From: Voacanga thouarsii
Taxonomy: Eukaryota > Streptophyta > Magnoliopsida > Gentianales > Apocynaceae
Assembly: GCA_026120185.1 (NCBI GenBank)
Contig: JANUWF010002273.1
Location: 789,001-853,000 of the forward strand
Reading direction: 5' to 3'
Length of the DNA stretch: 64,000 nucleotides
Made by a program: the position numbers and the translations under genes
In this document: positions 24,639 to 36,830 of the stretch, in pieces
Layout: each line of letters opens with the position of its first letter
Numbering within the stretch: position 1 is the stretch's first letter
The notes under the pieces: model-generated
What the model saw: the letters and a program-made list of their open reading frames with translations, nothing else
The model's database searches: none
What the model was told of the DNA's origin: nothing

Positions 24639-26292
24639 TGTTAAAATATCATATTTTTATGTCCTTTTTACTTAATTTTTGTATGATCTTTTAGCGATTA
24701 TGGATGATTTCTACTCATTTTGTGATTATGCGTTTGTAGGGTTTCTTCTTGAAAAATGAGTGGAACATGGGCTAAAACGATGAATTTGGGAACAAGAAGG
24801 ATTGCCAAAAGCTTTAGAACAATTTGGGAAGTGATTTGAAGAGTTTTGGAAACTTCCATAGTGCATTTGCCAAAAGCTATGCACCAAACTGTGTTGAACA
24901 AAGTAAAAACATAACTTTTAAAAGTTATGCACGACTTACAGTATGTCGGTGCTAGAAGTGAAAATTTAAAATGTGCAAGGGTGCACCACATCATGCACGC
25001 CCGTGCATAAAACTATACAGGTCTCCAGAAAACTTCCTCTAATTGTAACTCTAAGGCAGTGGAATTGTTATAAAAGGAGTCCTAGGGTAGCCATCTTCGT
25101 ACAATAACAAAATTTCTCATTCTTCTTTCATCTCTTTGAAAAAGAAGCAGCAAAAGAAGGCTCCAAGGCAAGTTTGAGGTCCGAAGGCACTCGAGATTGT
25201 GGGCATACCAAAATTTATCATTCAAACTATCTCTTGTTTTTTCTCTTATTTTCAAATGTTCTATGTTATTTAGTTTTCTTTATGTTCAAGCAATTATATT
25301 TTTTTCTTGTTCTTAGGAGTTGTTTTGATTATTGATTTTGGAACTTTGAGATTATTGAATTGAAGATATTATCTTTGATGTTCTTAAGATTATCTCTTGA
25401 ATATTTATATAATTTCATATTTCTTCTGTATTAATTTTATTATTTACTTCTTTTGTGTTTGGCCTACATACTTGATTCACATAATTGAATAGTTAAGAAT
25501 ATTGATCTTTGATTGATTTTCTTTAAGTGGTATCTATTGATTTAATTGAGTTGCAACTCATGGCTTAGTTAGATTAATAGAGAATTATATGATTCAAATT
25601 GCATATAATTGAAACTCATTATTATGTCTAATTTGATATTGGTGATATTTTGATATACTTATCAATTTAGTTTTTAGTCTAAGACACGATTGGTCTAATT
25701 ATATGCTTAGTTGTTAGTTAATCAAGTTGGATTAGATTAAGAATTAGATTAGGGGTTAATTTGCAATGCTCAGTAGAATTAATCTAATTTTACAAGGATA
25801 GGGATTTGCGGCACTTAGTGGAATCCAAAAACCAATTGCTCTTGGATAATTGCATCTATGATAAGCTTCTTAATTTGATTTCAAGACATATTCCCTAAAG
25901 ACTAGTTGGTTTGGATTTATGATCTTGTTTTAGTAGTTTCCCAATTAGTCTATGTTCAGAATAAGTAGTTTCCTAATTGTTTTCTCCATTTTTTTAAATT
26001 TATTTAAAGCATTAGAATTCATTAGTCTTAATTATTCAAGAATTCATTCATAAGATTAAGATTAGAAAAGAATGTAATAAAGTATATTTCTTTGAGTTTG
26101 ACACCTTACTATCCAGTACTAGGTATTAATAAGGTAGGGAAAAATTTGTTAGTGCATGACGATTGCATTTTATATCCTTATTTGTTTATGTCTGAAAACT
26201 CCGCAACACCCCCTACTATTTTCAAAATAATTGAAAATATGATAAAATTAAAAATCATATACATAAATAATGGTATCTTGCAATTTGAACAT
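24639..26292 (+). mobile_element. Probable solo LTR (gypsy-like), boundaries uncertain
   Basis: It starts TGTTAAAATATC. A TATA-like TTATAAAAGGAG at about 25069 is followed by a CT-rich leader and long T-rich sequence. Near the right side, TTTGACACCTTACTATCC (about 26097) resembles the R-U5 boundary seen in the solo LTR at 52261-53679. The right end (…GAACA, about 26292) is a guess and no target duplication was confirmed. Confidence 0.4.
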
Positions 26293-26469
26293 TAGCATCG
26301 TAAAGGATATTATAATTAACCAGAATAACATGATAGATACATTCTTTGAACCAACGATTTTATATTGATTAACTGAACACACTTTAACAACTTTATTTAG
26401 GTAAGAGAAATAATAATATATTATAGTGCTTGCACCTATAGATATAACAGTTTCGACTTACTGAACTCA

Positions 26470-27207
26470 AGACCTAGCATTTTGTGAGGTGTTGAGTTGA
26501 ATAGCCATTATTAGTGATCTTGTGACACAGATTTAAAACCCACCCCTTGATGTTTAAAACATAAGAGCTCTTGTACGATTCTTTTTCACTAAGTTTTGAC
26601 TTGATCTCACAAAATTAACAGTGATTGTATCACAAGTCTTAGCTCTTTTAGACATTTGACTAATCACTTATTTCCTCATTTTTTGAGTGTTCCTCCTTTA
26701 AACCAATGCACACTTTTAGTCTTTAGATTTAGGAATTGAATTAAATTGTTATTGATAAACTATTTCATTTCTTAATTCAATAGCAATATTTTGATTGCTC
26801 AACCATAAACTGACATGCTTTACTATTTTGTGCATATCCCAATATGCACTCAATTATTTTTCCACCAAGATTTCTTTTTAGGTTCAGGAATCTTTATTAT
26901 TCCCTACAAATGCAAACTCTTAAATGTTTTAGGTTAGACTTCTTTATATTTCATATAAGGTAATATTGTACTTTTTATTTAGGATTATATTCAATATGTA
27001 GCAAGCTATTAACACAACTTCCCTCATAACCTTGTGCAAGAATAGAGTTTGATGGTATTAACCATTTTCATAACACCCAATTTTTGCTCTTAGGCACACC
27101 ATTTTGTTGTGGTGTGTAAGGAGTTGAAGTTCGTGAATTATCCCAATAGATTAGAAAATGGGGGATTATAACATTCTCCTCCTCTATCACATCTAGTAAC
27201 ATAATTC
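26470..27207 (-). pseudogene. Ty1/copia integrase fragment of a different family
   Basis: The minus strand contains TPYTPQQNGV (about 27085-27125), the near-invariant copia integrase motif. It is followed by diverged blocks corresponding to the LRVFGC..F and FLGY...KAY region (here KHLRVC..., IECILGYAQNSKA). Several frameshifts and stops are present. It ends where the duplicated segment begins. Confidence 0.7.
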
Positions 27208-27649
27208 AACTTCAAGTTTTTATATTGCAACTTTCTCTAACACATCATTTCTTGAATGTACAGATATGCATAATAGAAATTAGTATCGTCATCTATAAAC
27301 ATATCATGATATCTTGCTCTCTAAAGATTATATAGAATGGAAATAATATACATTACTATATATCAAGCCTAGTAATCATAGGAAACAAACATTCTCCAAG
27401 GTGAATATATCTCAACCAAGTTATGTCATAAGTAAAGAAGTCTCAATAATATAAGTATCAAACATTTTATAAATAAGGAAAAAAACTATCAAGAAAATTC
27501 TTACTTGATTACAACCTCCTTCATATAACTTACCTTTCATATCTTTCAATTAACACATTCATTATCCTACTTGTACCATGCATTTATGACTTCTTCAGCC
27601 GTTCGTGAAATTGCCTCCATCAAATCTCTCTAATTGATTCCATCAAAGT

Positions 27650-28095
27650 TGTAACACCTTGCTACTTACGTACTCCAAAAGCGGCAGGGATGTCGACGAC
27701 CAGGGGTCTTTATAACTTGGTAAAAAGAAAATTAAAGGAAATAAACTAAATCCAAAACTTATTACAACTGAACCAATACTTTTACAAGTCTCCAACATTA
27801 TTTAAATAAAGTCTTGAAAAACAATACATCAAAACAGAAATGAAAATCTTCAATCTTAAGGCAAGCTCAACCTTCAACGCAGGATCTTCCTAAAAACAAG
27901 ATACAAAATATGGTGAGAATTACGTCCCAATAAGTCCTGTGTGTGCTCATGTCATATTGAGAAATGTTTCATGTATGCAAGTTTAAACACATGTTGGAAA
28001 AGATTGCAAGTCATAATCATTGTACTTTTGAATATAGAGTGGCGTTTTGTATTTATATTTTTTAAATATTAAATAATCAATCACTCTATTTATAA
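27650..28095 (+). repeat. ~445-bp 5' fragment of an LTR related to the 4.3-kb LTR at 38084
   Basis: It begins TGTAACACCTTGCTACT. Spaced words are shared with the 38084 unit: CGGGGATGTCG-type, GGGGTCTTTATAACT, GTGTGTGCT, ATGGATGCAA and GAGTGGCGTTTT. It is truncated where the K1 copia LTR begins. Confidence 0.6.
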
Positions 28096-28329
28096 GAAGA
28101 GAAATAAGAGAATCACTTGAGTTCAATTAATTAATTATGTTCGCTTACACACTACAAGAAAAACATCAAATTAGTGACGATTTTTTGCGACGGAGCAGCA
28201 ATGGAAGCAAAATTTTAAAAATAAATTTATTTTTTGAAATTTCTGTCTCTAATTCGTCGGTAATTGCAACAGATTAGCGGCAGAAATCTAGCCCTCGCAA
28301 ATCCGTCGCAAATTTGCAACGGCCATCCA

Positions 28330-29110
28330 AAATTTAAAAATAAATAATTTTTTTTAAAATTAAAAAAATGCTCTCGCAAATCCGTCGCAAATTTGAGAGG
28401 GATTTGCGATGGCCATCTAAAAATAAAAATAAAAAAAGCCGTCGCAAATCCGTTGCAATTTGCGACGGATTTGCGATGGCTATCTAAATTTAAAAAATAA
28501 ATTTATTTTTTTAAAATTAAAAAAAAGTCGTCACAAATCCGTTGCAATTTGTAACGGATTTGTGACGGCCATCTAAAATTAAAAAATAAATTTATTTTTT
28601 TAAAATTAAAAAAAAATCGTCGCAAATCCGTTACAATTTGCAACAGATTTGCGACGACCATATAAAATTAAAAAATAAATTTATTTTTTTTAAATTTTAA
28701 AAAAATCATTGCAAATCCATTGTAATTTACGACGGTCATCTAAAATTAAAAAATAAATTTATTTTTTTAAAATTAAAAAAAAAAGCCATCGCAAATCCAT
28801 TGCAATTTGCAATGAATTTTTTACGGCCATTCAAAATTTAAAAATAAATTAAATTTAAAAAAGAGCCGTCGCAAATCAGTTGCAATTTGCAACGAATTTG
28901 CGACGGCCATCTAAAATTAAAAAATAAATTTATTTTTTTTAAATTTAAAAAAAGCCATCGCAAATCTGTTGCAAATTGCAATGGATTTGCGACGGCCATC
29001 TAAAATTAAAAAATAAATTTATTTTTTTAAAATTAAAAAAAAACCGTCGCAAATCCGTTGCAGGCCATCTAAAATTAAAAAATAAAATTATTTTTTTAAA
29101 TTAAAAAAAT
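28330..29110. repeat. Tandem ~90-110-bp hairpin modules in the CACTA element
   Basis: About eight repeats. Each is a near-palindrome (GCAAATCCGTTGCAATTTGC followed by GACGGATTTGCGACGG) separated by an AT-only spacer (ATCTAAAATTAAAAAATAAA). They probably act as transposase-binding subterminal repeats. The hairpins give the region its strong secondary-structure potential. Confidence 0.8.
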
Positions 29111-29339
29111 AAGCCCTCGTAAATTCGTTGCAATTTGCGACGGCTATTAAAAATTTAAAAATAAATTTATTTTTAAATCTTGAAAAATTAGCTATCGCAA
29201 ACCCGTGGCTAATTAGCAACGAATTTGCAACAGAAAATTCTATCGTCGTAGATCTGTCGCAAAGCTCTTGCAAATCCGTCGCTAATTCACAAAAAAATTT
29301 ACTATATAATTAATATATAACACAATATATCACAAGAAC

Positions 29340-29402
29340 TTCAATAGCTTAGTGGTGGAATGCGTGCTCCCCCACAATAAGGACGCTGGTTCAACCCCAA
29401 AT
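29340..29402 (+). repeat. tRNA-derived (SINE-like) sequence inside the CACTA element
   Basis: A TAGCTTAGTGG A-box-like word (about 29347) is followed about 40 bases later by a GGTTCAACCCC B-box-like word (about 29389). The flanking acceptor arms do not pair, so this is not a tRNA gene. It looks like a tRNA-derived internal RNA polymerase III promoter, as in SINEs. Confidence 0.45.
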
Positions 29403-30083
29403 CCGATATAATATCATAATATTCTTGGCGGGTTGGGTTGTCAGCGGGCCGAGTTGGACCAATGAACAGGCGGGTCGAGTAGCTAATTAATTAATTTTTT
29501 TAATAAATTTTTTTTGCCGTCGCAAATTCGTTGCAAAATTAATTAATTTTTAAATAATTTTTTTTGCTACCACAAATTAAATTAATTAATTTAAAAAAAA
29601 ATTCCATCACAAAACCATCGCTAAATTATTTTAGTTTTTGTAAATAAAAAATTTTTTGCCGTCACAAATCCGTTGCTAAATTAATTTATTTTTTGTTATT
29701 AAAAAAATTTTTACCGTCGCAAATCTGTTGCTAAATTAATTAATTTTTTTTAAAATAAAAGTTTTTGGCTGTCGCAAATCCATTGTTAAATTAATTAATT
29801 TTTTATAAATAAAAAATTTTTGCCGCCGTTTCTAAATTAATTAATTTTTTTTAAAATAAAAATTTTTTGCCATCGCAAATCCGTTGCTATATTGATTATA
29901 AGCTTAATTATAATGTCATCAATTAAATGTCCGTCGCAAATCCGTCACTATTTGCGACGGATTTTCTTTCCATCACAAATTGCGATGCCCTTTTTAGCGA
30001 CGGACGTAATCCGTCGCTAAACGTGATTAGTGACGGATTAACAACGGATTTGGTTATCGCTAATTTGGTTTTTTCTTGGAGTG

Positions 30084-32926
30084 ACATAAGACCCATAGTT
30101 ATAGAGGTTTAGATACATTATCTAAAAGGAAAAGAAATGAATCTAATAAATATAATATTATCTTATCCATTAATAACCTTAGTAAAATGAATAGTCATAT
30201 TTATCTTCAAGATAAATGGATATCATCAGAAAATGAACAGACATTTATTATTTTCATAATACTCCCCCTTGAATGTTCATTTTCAAACTTTCGGAAAATG
30301 CCTCGCCAAGAACCTTACTAGGAAAAATCCTGTGGGATAAAAACCTAGTGAATGAAAAAATAGTACACTTTCCATTTTAAAAGGAATACTACCTCATTAA
30401 AAACTTGACCAAGAAAAAACCCAATAGGAGAAAAAAAAACCTTAGTTAGGAAAAAATAGTACTGTCTACATACTCCCCTTCTTGGTAGCATCTTCAAAAT
30501 GACTTTATATCTTTCAATCGACGTATTCTAATTTTATGTACTAATTTTTCAAATGAAGATGTCAGCAATGTCTTAGTAATAAATCTATCAGATTATCATA
30601 TGATCGAATCTATTGCACATATATTTCACCGCTCTTCTGGAGTTCATGAGTAAAACAAAAATTTGGTGAAATATGTTTCATTCTATCTCTATTAATAAAT
30701 CCACCTCTTAATTGTACTATACAAGCTACATTATCTTCATAAAAAGATGTTGAAATTTCATTTTCAGAGGATGAACCACAATTTTCTCGAATATAATGGA
30801 TCATGGATCTCAACCATACACATTCTTAGTTTGCCTTATGAATAGTAATATTTTCTGCATGATTAGAAGACATGGCTGCTATAGATTATTTTATAGAATG
30901 CTATGATATAGCAGTATCACCACATGTAAATAAATAGTTAGTTTGAGAATGTCCTTTAAGTGGATTAGATAAATAACTAGTATCTACATAACCAATCAAT
31001 ATTGAGTTGGTGTATTTGAATAAAAAAAAACTGAGATTCATTGTCTCTTGGAGATATCTTAGGACATGTTTAATACCATTCCAATATCGTCGTGTTGGAG
31101 AAGAGCTAAATCTTGCTAATAAATTTATAGAAAATACTATATCAGGTCGAGTGTTATTAGCAAAGTATATTAGTGCACCAACTGCATTGAGATATGGTAC
31201 TTTTGGACCAATAAGTTCTTCATCATCTTCTCAAGGTCGAATATGGTCTTTATTTACATCTAATGACTGAACAATCATTGGAATACTTAATGGATGTACT
31301 TTATCTATGTAAAACCTCTTCAAAACTTTAGCTGTATATGTTGATTAATGAATAAAAATACCATTTTCTAGATGTTCTATTTGTAGACCAAGATAAAATT
31401 TAGTTCTTTCAAAATATTTTATTTTAAATTCTTGCTTTAGTCTCTCTTTTGCCTCTTGGAGCTCTTCTGGAGTTCTAATAAGATTGATACCATCAATATA
31501 TATAGCAAGTATAACAAAACCTGATCCAAATTTCTTAATAAATACACATGGACATATCGGATTATTTTTATATTCTAATCTTAATAAATATTCACTAAGA
31601 CGATTATACCACATGCGACTGGACTGCTTTAAACCATATAATGACTTTTGTAACTTTATGGAATAATTTCCATGAAAATAGAATTATATGCTTCAGGCAT
31701 TCTAAATCCTTTTAGGATTTTCATATAAATATCATTATCAAGATTCTCATATAAATAAGTAGTCACAACATTCATTAGATATATGTCAATCTTTTCATGT
31801 ACTACTAGATTTATAAGGTATCGGAGTGTAATTGTATCTATCATAGATGAATAAGTCTCATCATAAATAATACCTGATTTTTGTGAAAAGTCTTGTGCCA
31901 CAAATCATGCTTTATACCTTACAACTTCATTATTTTCATTTCGCTTTCGTACAAATGCCATTTATAATAAATTTTTTTACACCTTTTGGTGTTTGGACTA
32001 CAGGTCCAAAAACTTTACACTTTGCAAAGGAGTTTAACTCTGATTGAATCTCATCTTTCCATTTTGACCAATTATTTTTATGACGACATTCTTTAACTGA
32101 TGTTGGTTCAAGATTCTCATCATTTTTTTAACACATCAAGTACTATATTGTATGAAAAAATATTATCAACAATTATTTTAATCCGATTTCAACTTTTGCT
32201 AGAAGTTAAATAATTTATGGACATTTCATTATTCTGTTTTCTATTTTCAGATATGTGGATCTTTTCATCAGTTGCCACTTAGTCCTTATTTTTTAATTCT
32301 TCAATATGATCATTCTGATAATTTTTTTTCTCTTTTTTTTTGGAAGATTTTTATCTTTGAACCAAGGGGTCATCCACGCTTTCGGCGTGTTTTTTATTTA
32401 GCAGCTATAGGAATGTCATTTTGTCCTGCTGGAATTGCTATCTGAATAGGAGCATTTATAGTTGGAATTTTGATTTAATTACCCTTGTAGAGTCAACAAA
32501 AGAATCTAATAGCTGATTTACAAGTCTTTGCAAATAAATTATCTTTTGAAATTCTAGTTCACGGGCGTTTTTGTGGGGATCTAAATAATTCATTGAAATT
32601 GTCCAGGCAAGCCCTTTTTTATGTGGTTTATGTTCTCCCCCTAATTTAGAAAATAGAGTTTCATCAAAATGACAATCAACAAATCTTGCTGTAAATATAT
32701 CACCTTTCAATGGTTCAACATATCTAATTATAGAGAGAGAATTATATCCAACATATATCCCCAATTTTCTTTGAGGACCTATTTTGATAAGTTGATTTGG
32801 CACTACCGGTACATATATAGCATACCCAAAAATTCTTAAATGAGTAATATTTGACTTTGAACCAAAAGCTAACTGCAAGGGGGAGAATTTGTAATAACTT
32901 TTTGGCCTTATACACACAAGTACAAC
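30084..32926 (-). pseudogene. K1-type copia element in duplication copy 1: 3' LTR remnant, RNase H, RT and integrase C-terminus
   Basis: The LTR remnant (28095-28149 and 30084-30266) is followed by a purine tract (complement of ACTCCCCCTTGAATG). On the minus strand come RNase H (30813-30610), RT palm (31614-31345, FVILAIYIDGINL where the family has a Y-V-D-D catalytic pair, so the second Asp is lost), RT fingers (31901-31656, DETYSSMIDTITLRYL) and integrase C-terminus (32938-32456, LGIYVGYNS, LFSKLGGEHK, NYLDPHKNA). Stops and frameshifts separate the blocks. It is truncated at 32926 by the duplication junction. Confidence 0.85.
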
Positions 32927-33340
32927 ATTATATTCCAACTTTCTCTAACACATCATTTCTTAAATGTACAGATATGCATAATAGAATTTGGTATCATCAT
33001 CTATAAACATATCATGATATCTTGCTCTCTAAAGATTATATAGAATGCAAATAATATACATTACTATATATAAGCTCTAGTAATCATAGGAAACAAATAT
33101 TCTCCAAGGTGAATAAATCTCAACCAACTTATGTCATAAGTAAAGAAGTCTCAATAATATAAATATCAAACATTATATAAATAAGGAAAAAAACTATCAA
33201 GAATATTCTTACTTGATTACAACCTCCTTCATATAACTTACCTTTCATTTCTTTCAATTGACGCATTTATGACTTCTTCAACCATTAGTGAAATTGCCTC
33301 CATCAAATCTCTCCTATTGATTCTATCAAACTTGTAACAC

Positions 33341-33775
33341 CTTACTATCTACGTACCCCAAAAGTGGCGGGGATGTCGCCGACCAGGGGTCTTTATAACT
33401 TGGTAAAAAGAAAATTAAAGGAAATAAACTAAATCCAAAACTTATTACAATTGAACCAATACTTTTACAAGTCTCCAAAATTATTTAAATAAAGTCTTGA
33501 AAAACAATACATTAAAATAAAAATGAAAATCTTCAATCTTAAGGCAAGCTCAACCTTCAACGCAAGATCTTCCTAAAAACATGATACAAAATACGGTGAG
33601 AATTACGTCCCAACAAGTCCTGTGTATGCTCGTGTCATATTGAGAAATGTTTCATGTATGCAACTTTAAACACGTGTTGGAAAATATTTCAAGTCATAAT
33701 CATTGTACTTTTGAATATAGAGTGGTGTTTTGTATTTACATTTCTCAAATATTAAATAATCAATCACTCTATTTA
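33341..33775 (+). repeat. Second copy of the LTR fragment (duplicate of 27650-28095)
   Basis: It has the same content and truncation point as the fragment in duplication copy 1, with scattered substitutions. It starts TGTAACACCTTACTATC and runs into the K1 3' LTR remnant. Confidence 0.6.
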
Positions 33776-34003
33776 TAAGAAGAGAAATAAGAGATTCATT
33801 TGAATTCAATTGCTTGATTATATTCGTTTACATAAGGTCCCCTATTTATAGAGATTTAGATATATTATCTAAAAGGATAAGAAATGAATCTAATAAATAC
33901 AATATTATCTTATCTATTAATAACCTAAGAAAAATGAACAGCCACATCTATCTTCAACGTAAATGGATATCATCAGAAAATGAACAGCCATTTATTATTT
34001 TCA
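33770..34003 (-). repeat. K1 3' LTR, truncated
   Basis: Corresponds to the distal ~230 bases of the 61469-61764 LTR and ends in TTTTCA at 34003. The polypurine tract (complement of TACTCCCCCTTGAA) is at 34006-34020. The outer ~65 bases are missing and replaced by the LTR fragment at 33341-33775. Confidence 0.75.
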
Positions 34004-35231
34004 TAATACTCCCCCTTGAATGTTCATTTTCAAACTTTTGAAAAATGCCTCGTTAAGAACCTTACTAGGAAAAACCCTGTGAAATAAAAACCTAGTGAAG
34101 GGAAAAACAATACACTTCCCATTCTAAAGGGAACATTGTCTCATTAAAAATCTGACCAAGAAAAAATCCAATAGGAGAAAAAGATCTTAGTTAGGAAAAA
34201 ATAATACCATGTACATACTCTCCTTCTTGATAGCATCTTCAAGATGACTTCATATCTTTCAATTGACACATTCTAATTTTATGTACTAATTTTTCAAATG
34301 AAGCTATCGGCAATGTCTTAATAAATAAATCTGTCAAATTATCACATGATCGAATCTGTTGCACATCTATTTCACCGTTCTTTTGGAGTTCAGGAGTAAA
34401 AATTTTTTTGGGTGAAATATGTTTCATTCTATCTCTTTTAATATAACCACCTCTTAATTGTATTATACAAGCTACATTATCTTCATAGAAAGGTGATAAT
34501 ATTTACTTTTTAGAGGATAAACCACAATTTCCTTGAATATAATGGATCATGGATCTCAACCATACATATTCTTAGTTTACCTCATGAATAGTAATAATTT
34601 CTCCATGATTAGAAGAAGTGGCTGTTACTGATTGTTTTGTAGAGTGCTATGATATAGCAGTATCACCATATGTAAATAAATAGCCAATTTGAGAACATGC
34701 TTTATATATATTAGATAAATAACTAGTATCTGCATAACCAATGAACATTGAGTTTGTTTATTTGAATAAAAAAAAAAAACTAAGATCCATTGTCCCTTAG
34801 AGATTTCTTAGGATATATTTAATACCATTCCAATATCGTCATGTTAGAGAAGAACTAAATCTTACTAATAAATTCACAGATATCAGGTCGAGTGTTATTA
34901 GCAAAGTATAGTAGTGCACTAATTGCATTGAGATATGGTACTTTTGGACCATTAAGTTCTTCATCATCTTCGTGAAGTCGAAAATGGTTTTTATTTACAT
35001 TTAATGACTCGACGACCATTGAAATACTCAATGGATGTGCTCTATCCATATAAAACCTCTTCAAAACTTTAGCTACATATGTTGATTAATGAATAAAAAT
35101 ACCATCTTCCAGATGTTCTATTTGTAGGCCAAGACAAAATTTGGTTCTTCCAAAATCTTTTATTTCAAATTCTTGCTTCAATCTCTCTCTTGCCTCTTGG
35201 AGTTCTTTTGGAGTTCCAATAAGATTGATAC
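34004..35231 (-). pseudogene. K1 RNase H and RT palm (left of the K2 insertion)
   Basis: Minus-strand blocks: RT end (35231-35086, KELQEARERLKQEFEIKDFG, LGLQIEHLEDGIFIH), connection (35064-34855, GPKVPYLNAISALLYFANNT, RPDI) and RNase H end (34427-34239, KHISPKKIFTPELQKNGEI, NLTDLFIKTLP). The RT catalytic Tyr-x-Asp-Asp block falls at the K2 insertion point. Frames are separated by stops. Confidence 0.8.
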
Positions 35232-36816
35232 TGATAGACCTTAGAGGGGGGGGGGGGGGGAAGTGAATAAGGTTTATGGCAAACAATTTCAAAATTTAAA
35301 GATCTTCTAAAAATCTTAGAACAAGAACAAACAAGTGCGAGTGCCACAAAAACTGATTTTCTATGCAGCTTTGAATATATTGTTAAAGAACTTTCAAGAA
35401 CTTTGGTAAATGATGAAATGAAGATCTAAACTGAAGCATTAAAAACAATCTCACTTAATCAACATAAAAGTCTTTGATCAAATTAATAGATGCATGGAGG
35501 AGTGTAATGTTTTCAAGTCGGATGAGCAGTAAAAGGGCAGGCATGGAAATCAAATTAGCTTCGCAGCAGTAAGAGAGCAGACATGAATCTTGTAAAACAT
35601 CATTAAATGATGAGAAGATGGTCTTGTTTTAAGAATGGGCAATTGAGACATTAAAGACAAACTTTGTATAGAACACAAATGTCTTTAGAACTAATCAATA
35701 ATGCAGAGATCGACATAAAGTTCTTTAATCTAATAACCAGCAAAAATGCAGTGATAGAGTGAGGATTAAATGCAAAAGAAAAGACCCAAGGAATTATAGT
35801 GGTTCGATCCTCAACCGATCTACATCCACTACCTTAAGTACATAATTAAGGATTTCAACATAATCACTAAAACATTTTTCCCAAATCAATTGTGGTAGGC
35901 TACACCAATCTTATATAAGAGGATCACCAACCTCGGTTTTACACCCAACCTCTTAAATCATAACAATCAAGGTTCACCTAATCGGATTTTATTCCACAAC
36001 CTTAAAAAATTCACTAAACATGGCTCACCCCAACTAGGTTTTACACCACAACCTTGTTATAAGGTAGAATGAAGAAAACATATAGAAATAGCTCACAAGT
36101 TTGAGCAGATATGAACAGATAAGCTTCAATAGCCTTTCACCTTTTGAACAATTTAATTTCACCTTTGAAGCACAATGAGAATGAAGATTTTTATTTTCTA
36201 AAGTGTAAGAGTGTTTCTAAGAAAGATATAGTAAAAATCTTACAGAAAATCGGGTTTAAATGGCTTTTATAGAAGTGAAAAGTAGGACAACAATGGCTAG
36301 TTTCGTACTGTCAAATTTTTCAGAGTTTTGGACTTAAGTTTTGGACGATGGTGCATCCAAAAGGTAAGTGCAAAAGGGTACTTTTTTAGGCAAAAATATT
36401 TTGACATTGTTCACAGGATTTTGAACAAATCTTTTGGATGCAGAATCATTCAAACTATTTAATCTAAAATTCTAAGATATAAAACTTTGAAATCTTTTTA
36501 TTTGTGTGCTTCAAGGTAGAAATAAATTGAATCATAAGATAAAGAGATATAGGAATTTACAAGAAAATACCTTAATAATGATTCCTAGTCAAAAGTTCTT
36601 CCACAACGACTTCTTGATATGCAATCTCTTAAACTTGGTTTTCTACTTGATCACCCATTCTTAGATTCCATTACTCAAAAGTTGCTTAGCAATCTTATTT
36701 GCACGCCTTAGAGGAACTGAATTCAAACATATCTTATTATATATAGATCAAACAAGTTAGTCCTCATCAATGTTTGTCATAAGTCAAAATATAGGAGAAT
36801 GCCCTTAGGGCTAACA
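35232..36816 (-). repeat. K2 3' LTR
   Basis: 1585 bp with TG..CA ends, paired with 53926-55500. It has a run of 15 G (35246-35260) near its left edge. A purine tract on the minus strand (complement of TCTCTCCCTTTTT, 36818-36830) abuts its inner edge. Confidence 0.9.
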
Positions 36817-36830
36817 ATCTCTCCCTTTTT

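Larger units (their letters stand above)
28150..30083. mobile_element. Non-autonomous CACTA transposon, second subfamily (CCGTCGCAAAT-type), inserted in a copia LTR
   Basis: The left end is CACTACAAGAAAA (28150) and the right end TTTTCTTGGAGTG (to 30083, one change from the consensus). A perfect 3-bp target duplication ACA (28147-28149, 30084-30086) flanks it. The empty site is visible in the duplicate at about 33833 (GTTTACATAAGG). Subterminal words are GTCGCAAATCCGT and its reverse complement, distinct from the CCGTGGCAAAT words of the elements at 5550 and 7642. No transposase frame is present. Confidence 0.92.
27208..32926. repeat. Segmental tandem duplication, copy 1
   Basis: Bases 27208-28149 plus 30084-32926 (skipping the CACTA insertion) recur in the same order starting at 32927, up to 35231 and onward from 55506 once the K2 insertion is skipped. 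Both copies share the same odd junction between an LTR fragment and a truncated copia LTR (…ATTTATAAGAAGAG…, 28100 and 33775). The unit was therefore assembled first and duplicated later. The copies differ by a few percent by eye. Confidence 0.85.

Noticed and set aside
28330..29110. CRISPR-like regular repeats with spacers
   Set aside because: Repeats are palindromic CACTA subterminal modules with nearly identical AT-only spacers, inside an element with CACTA ends and a 3-bp duplication, in a plant genome.
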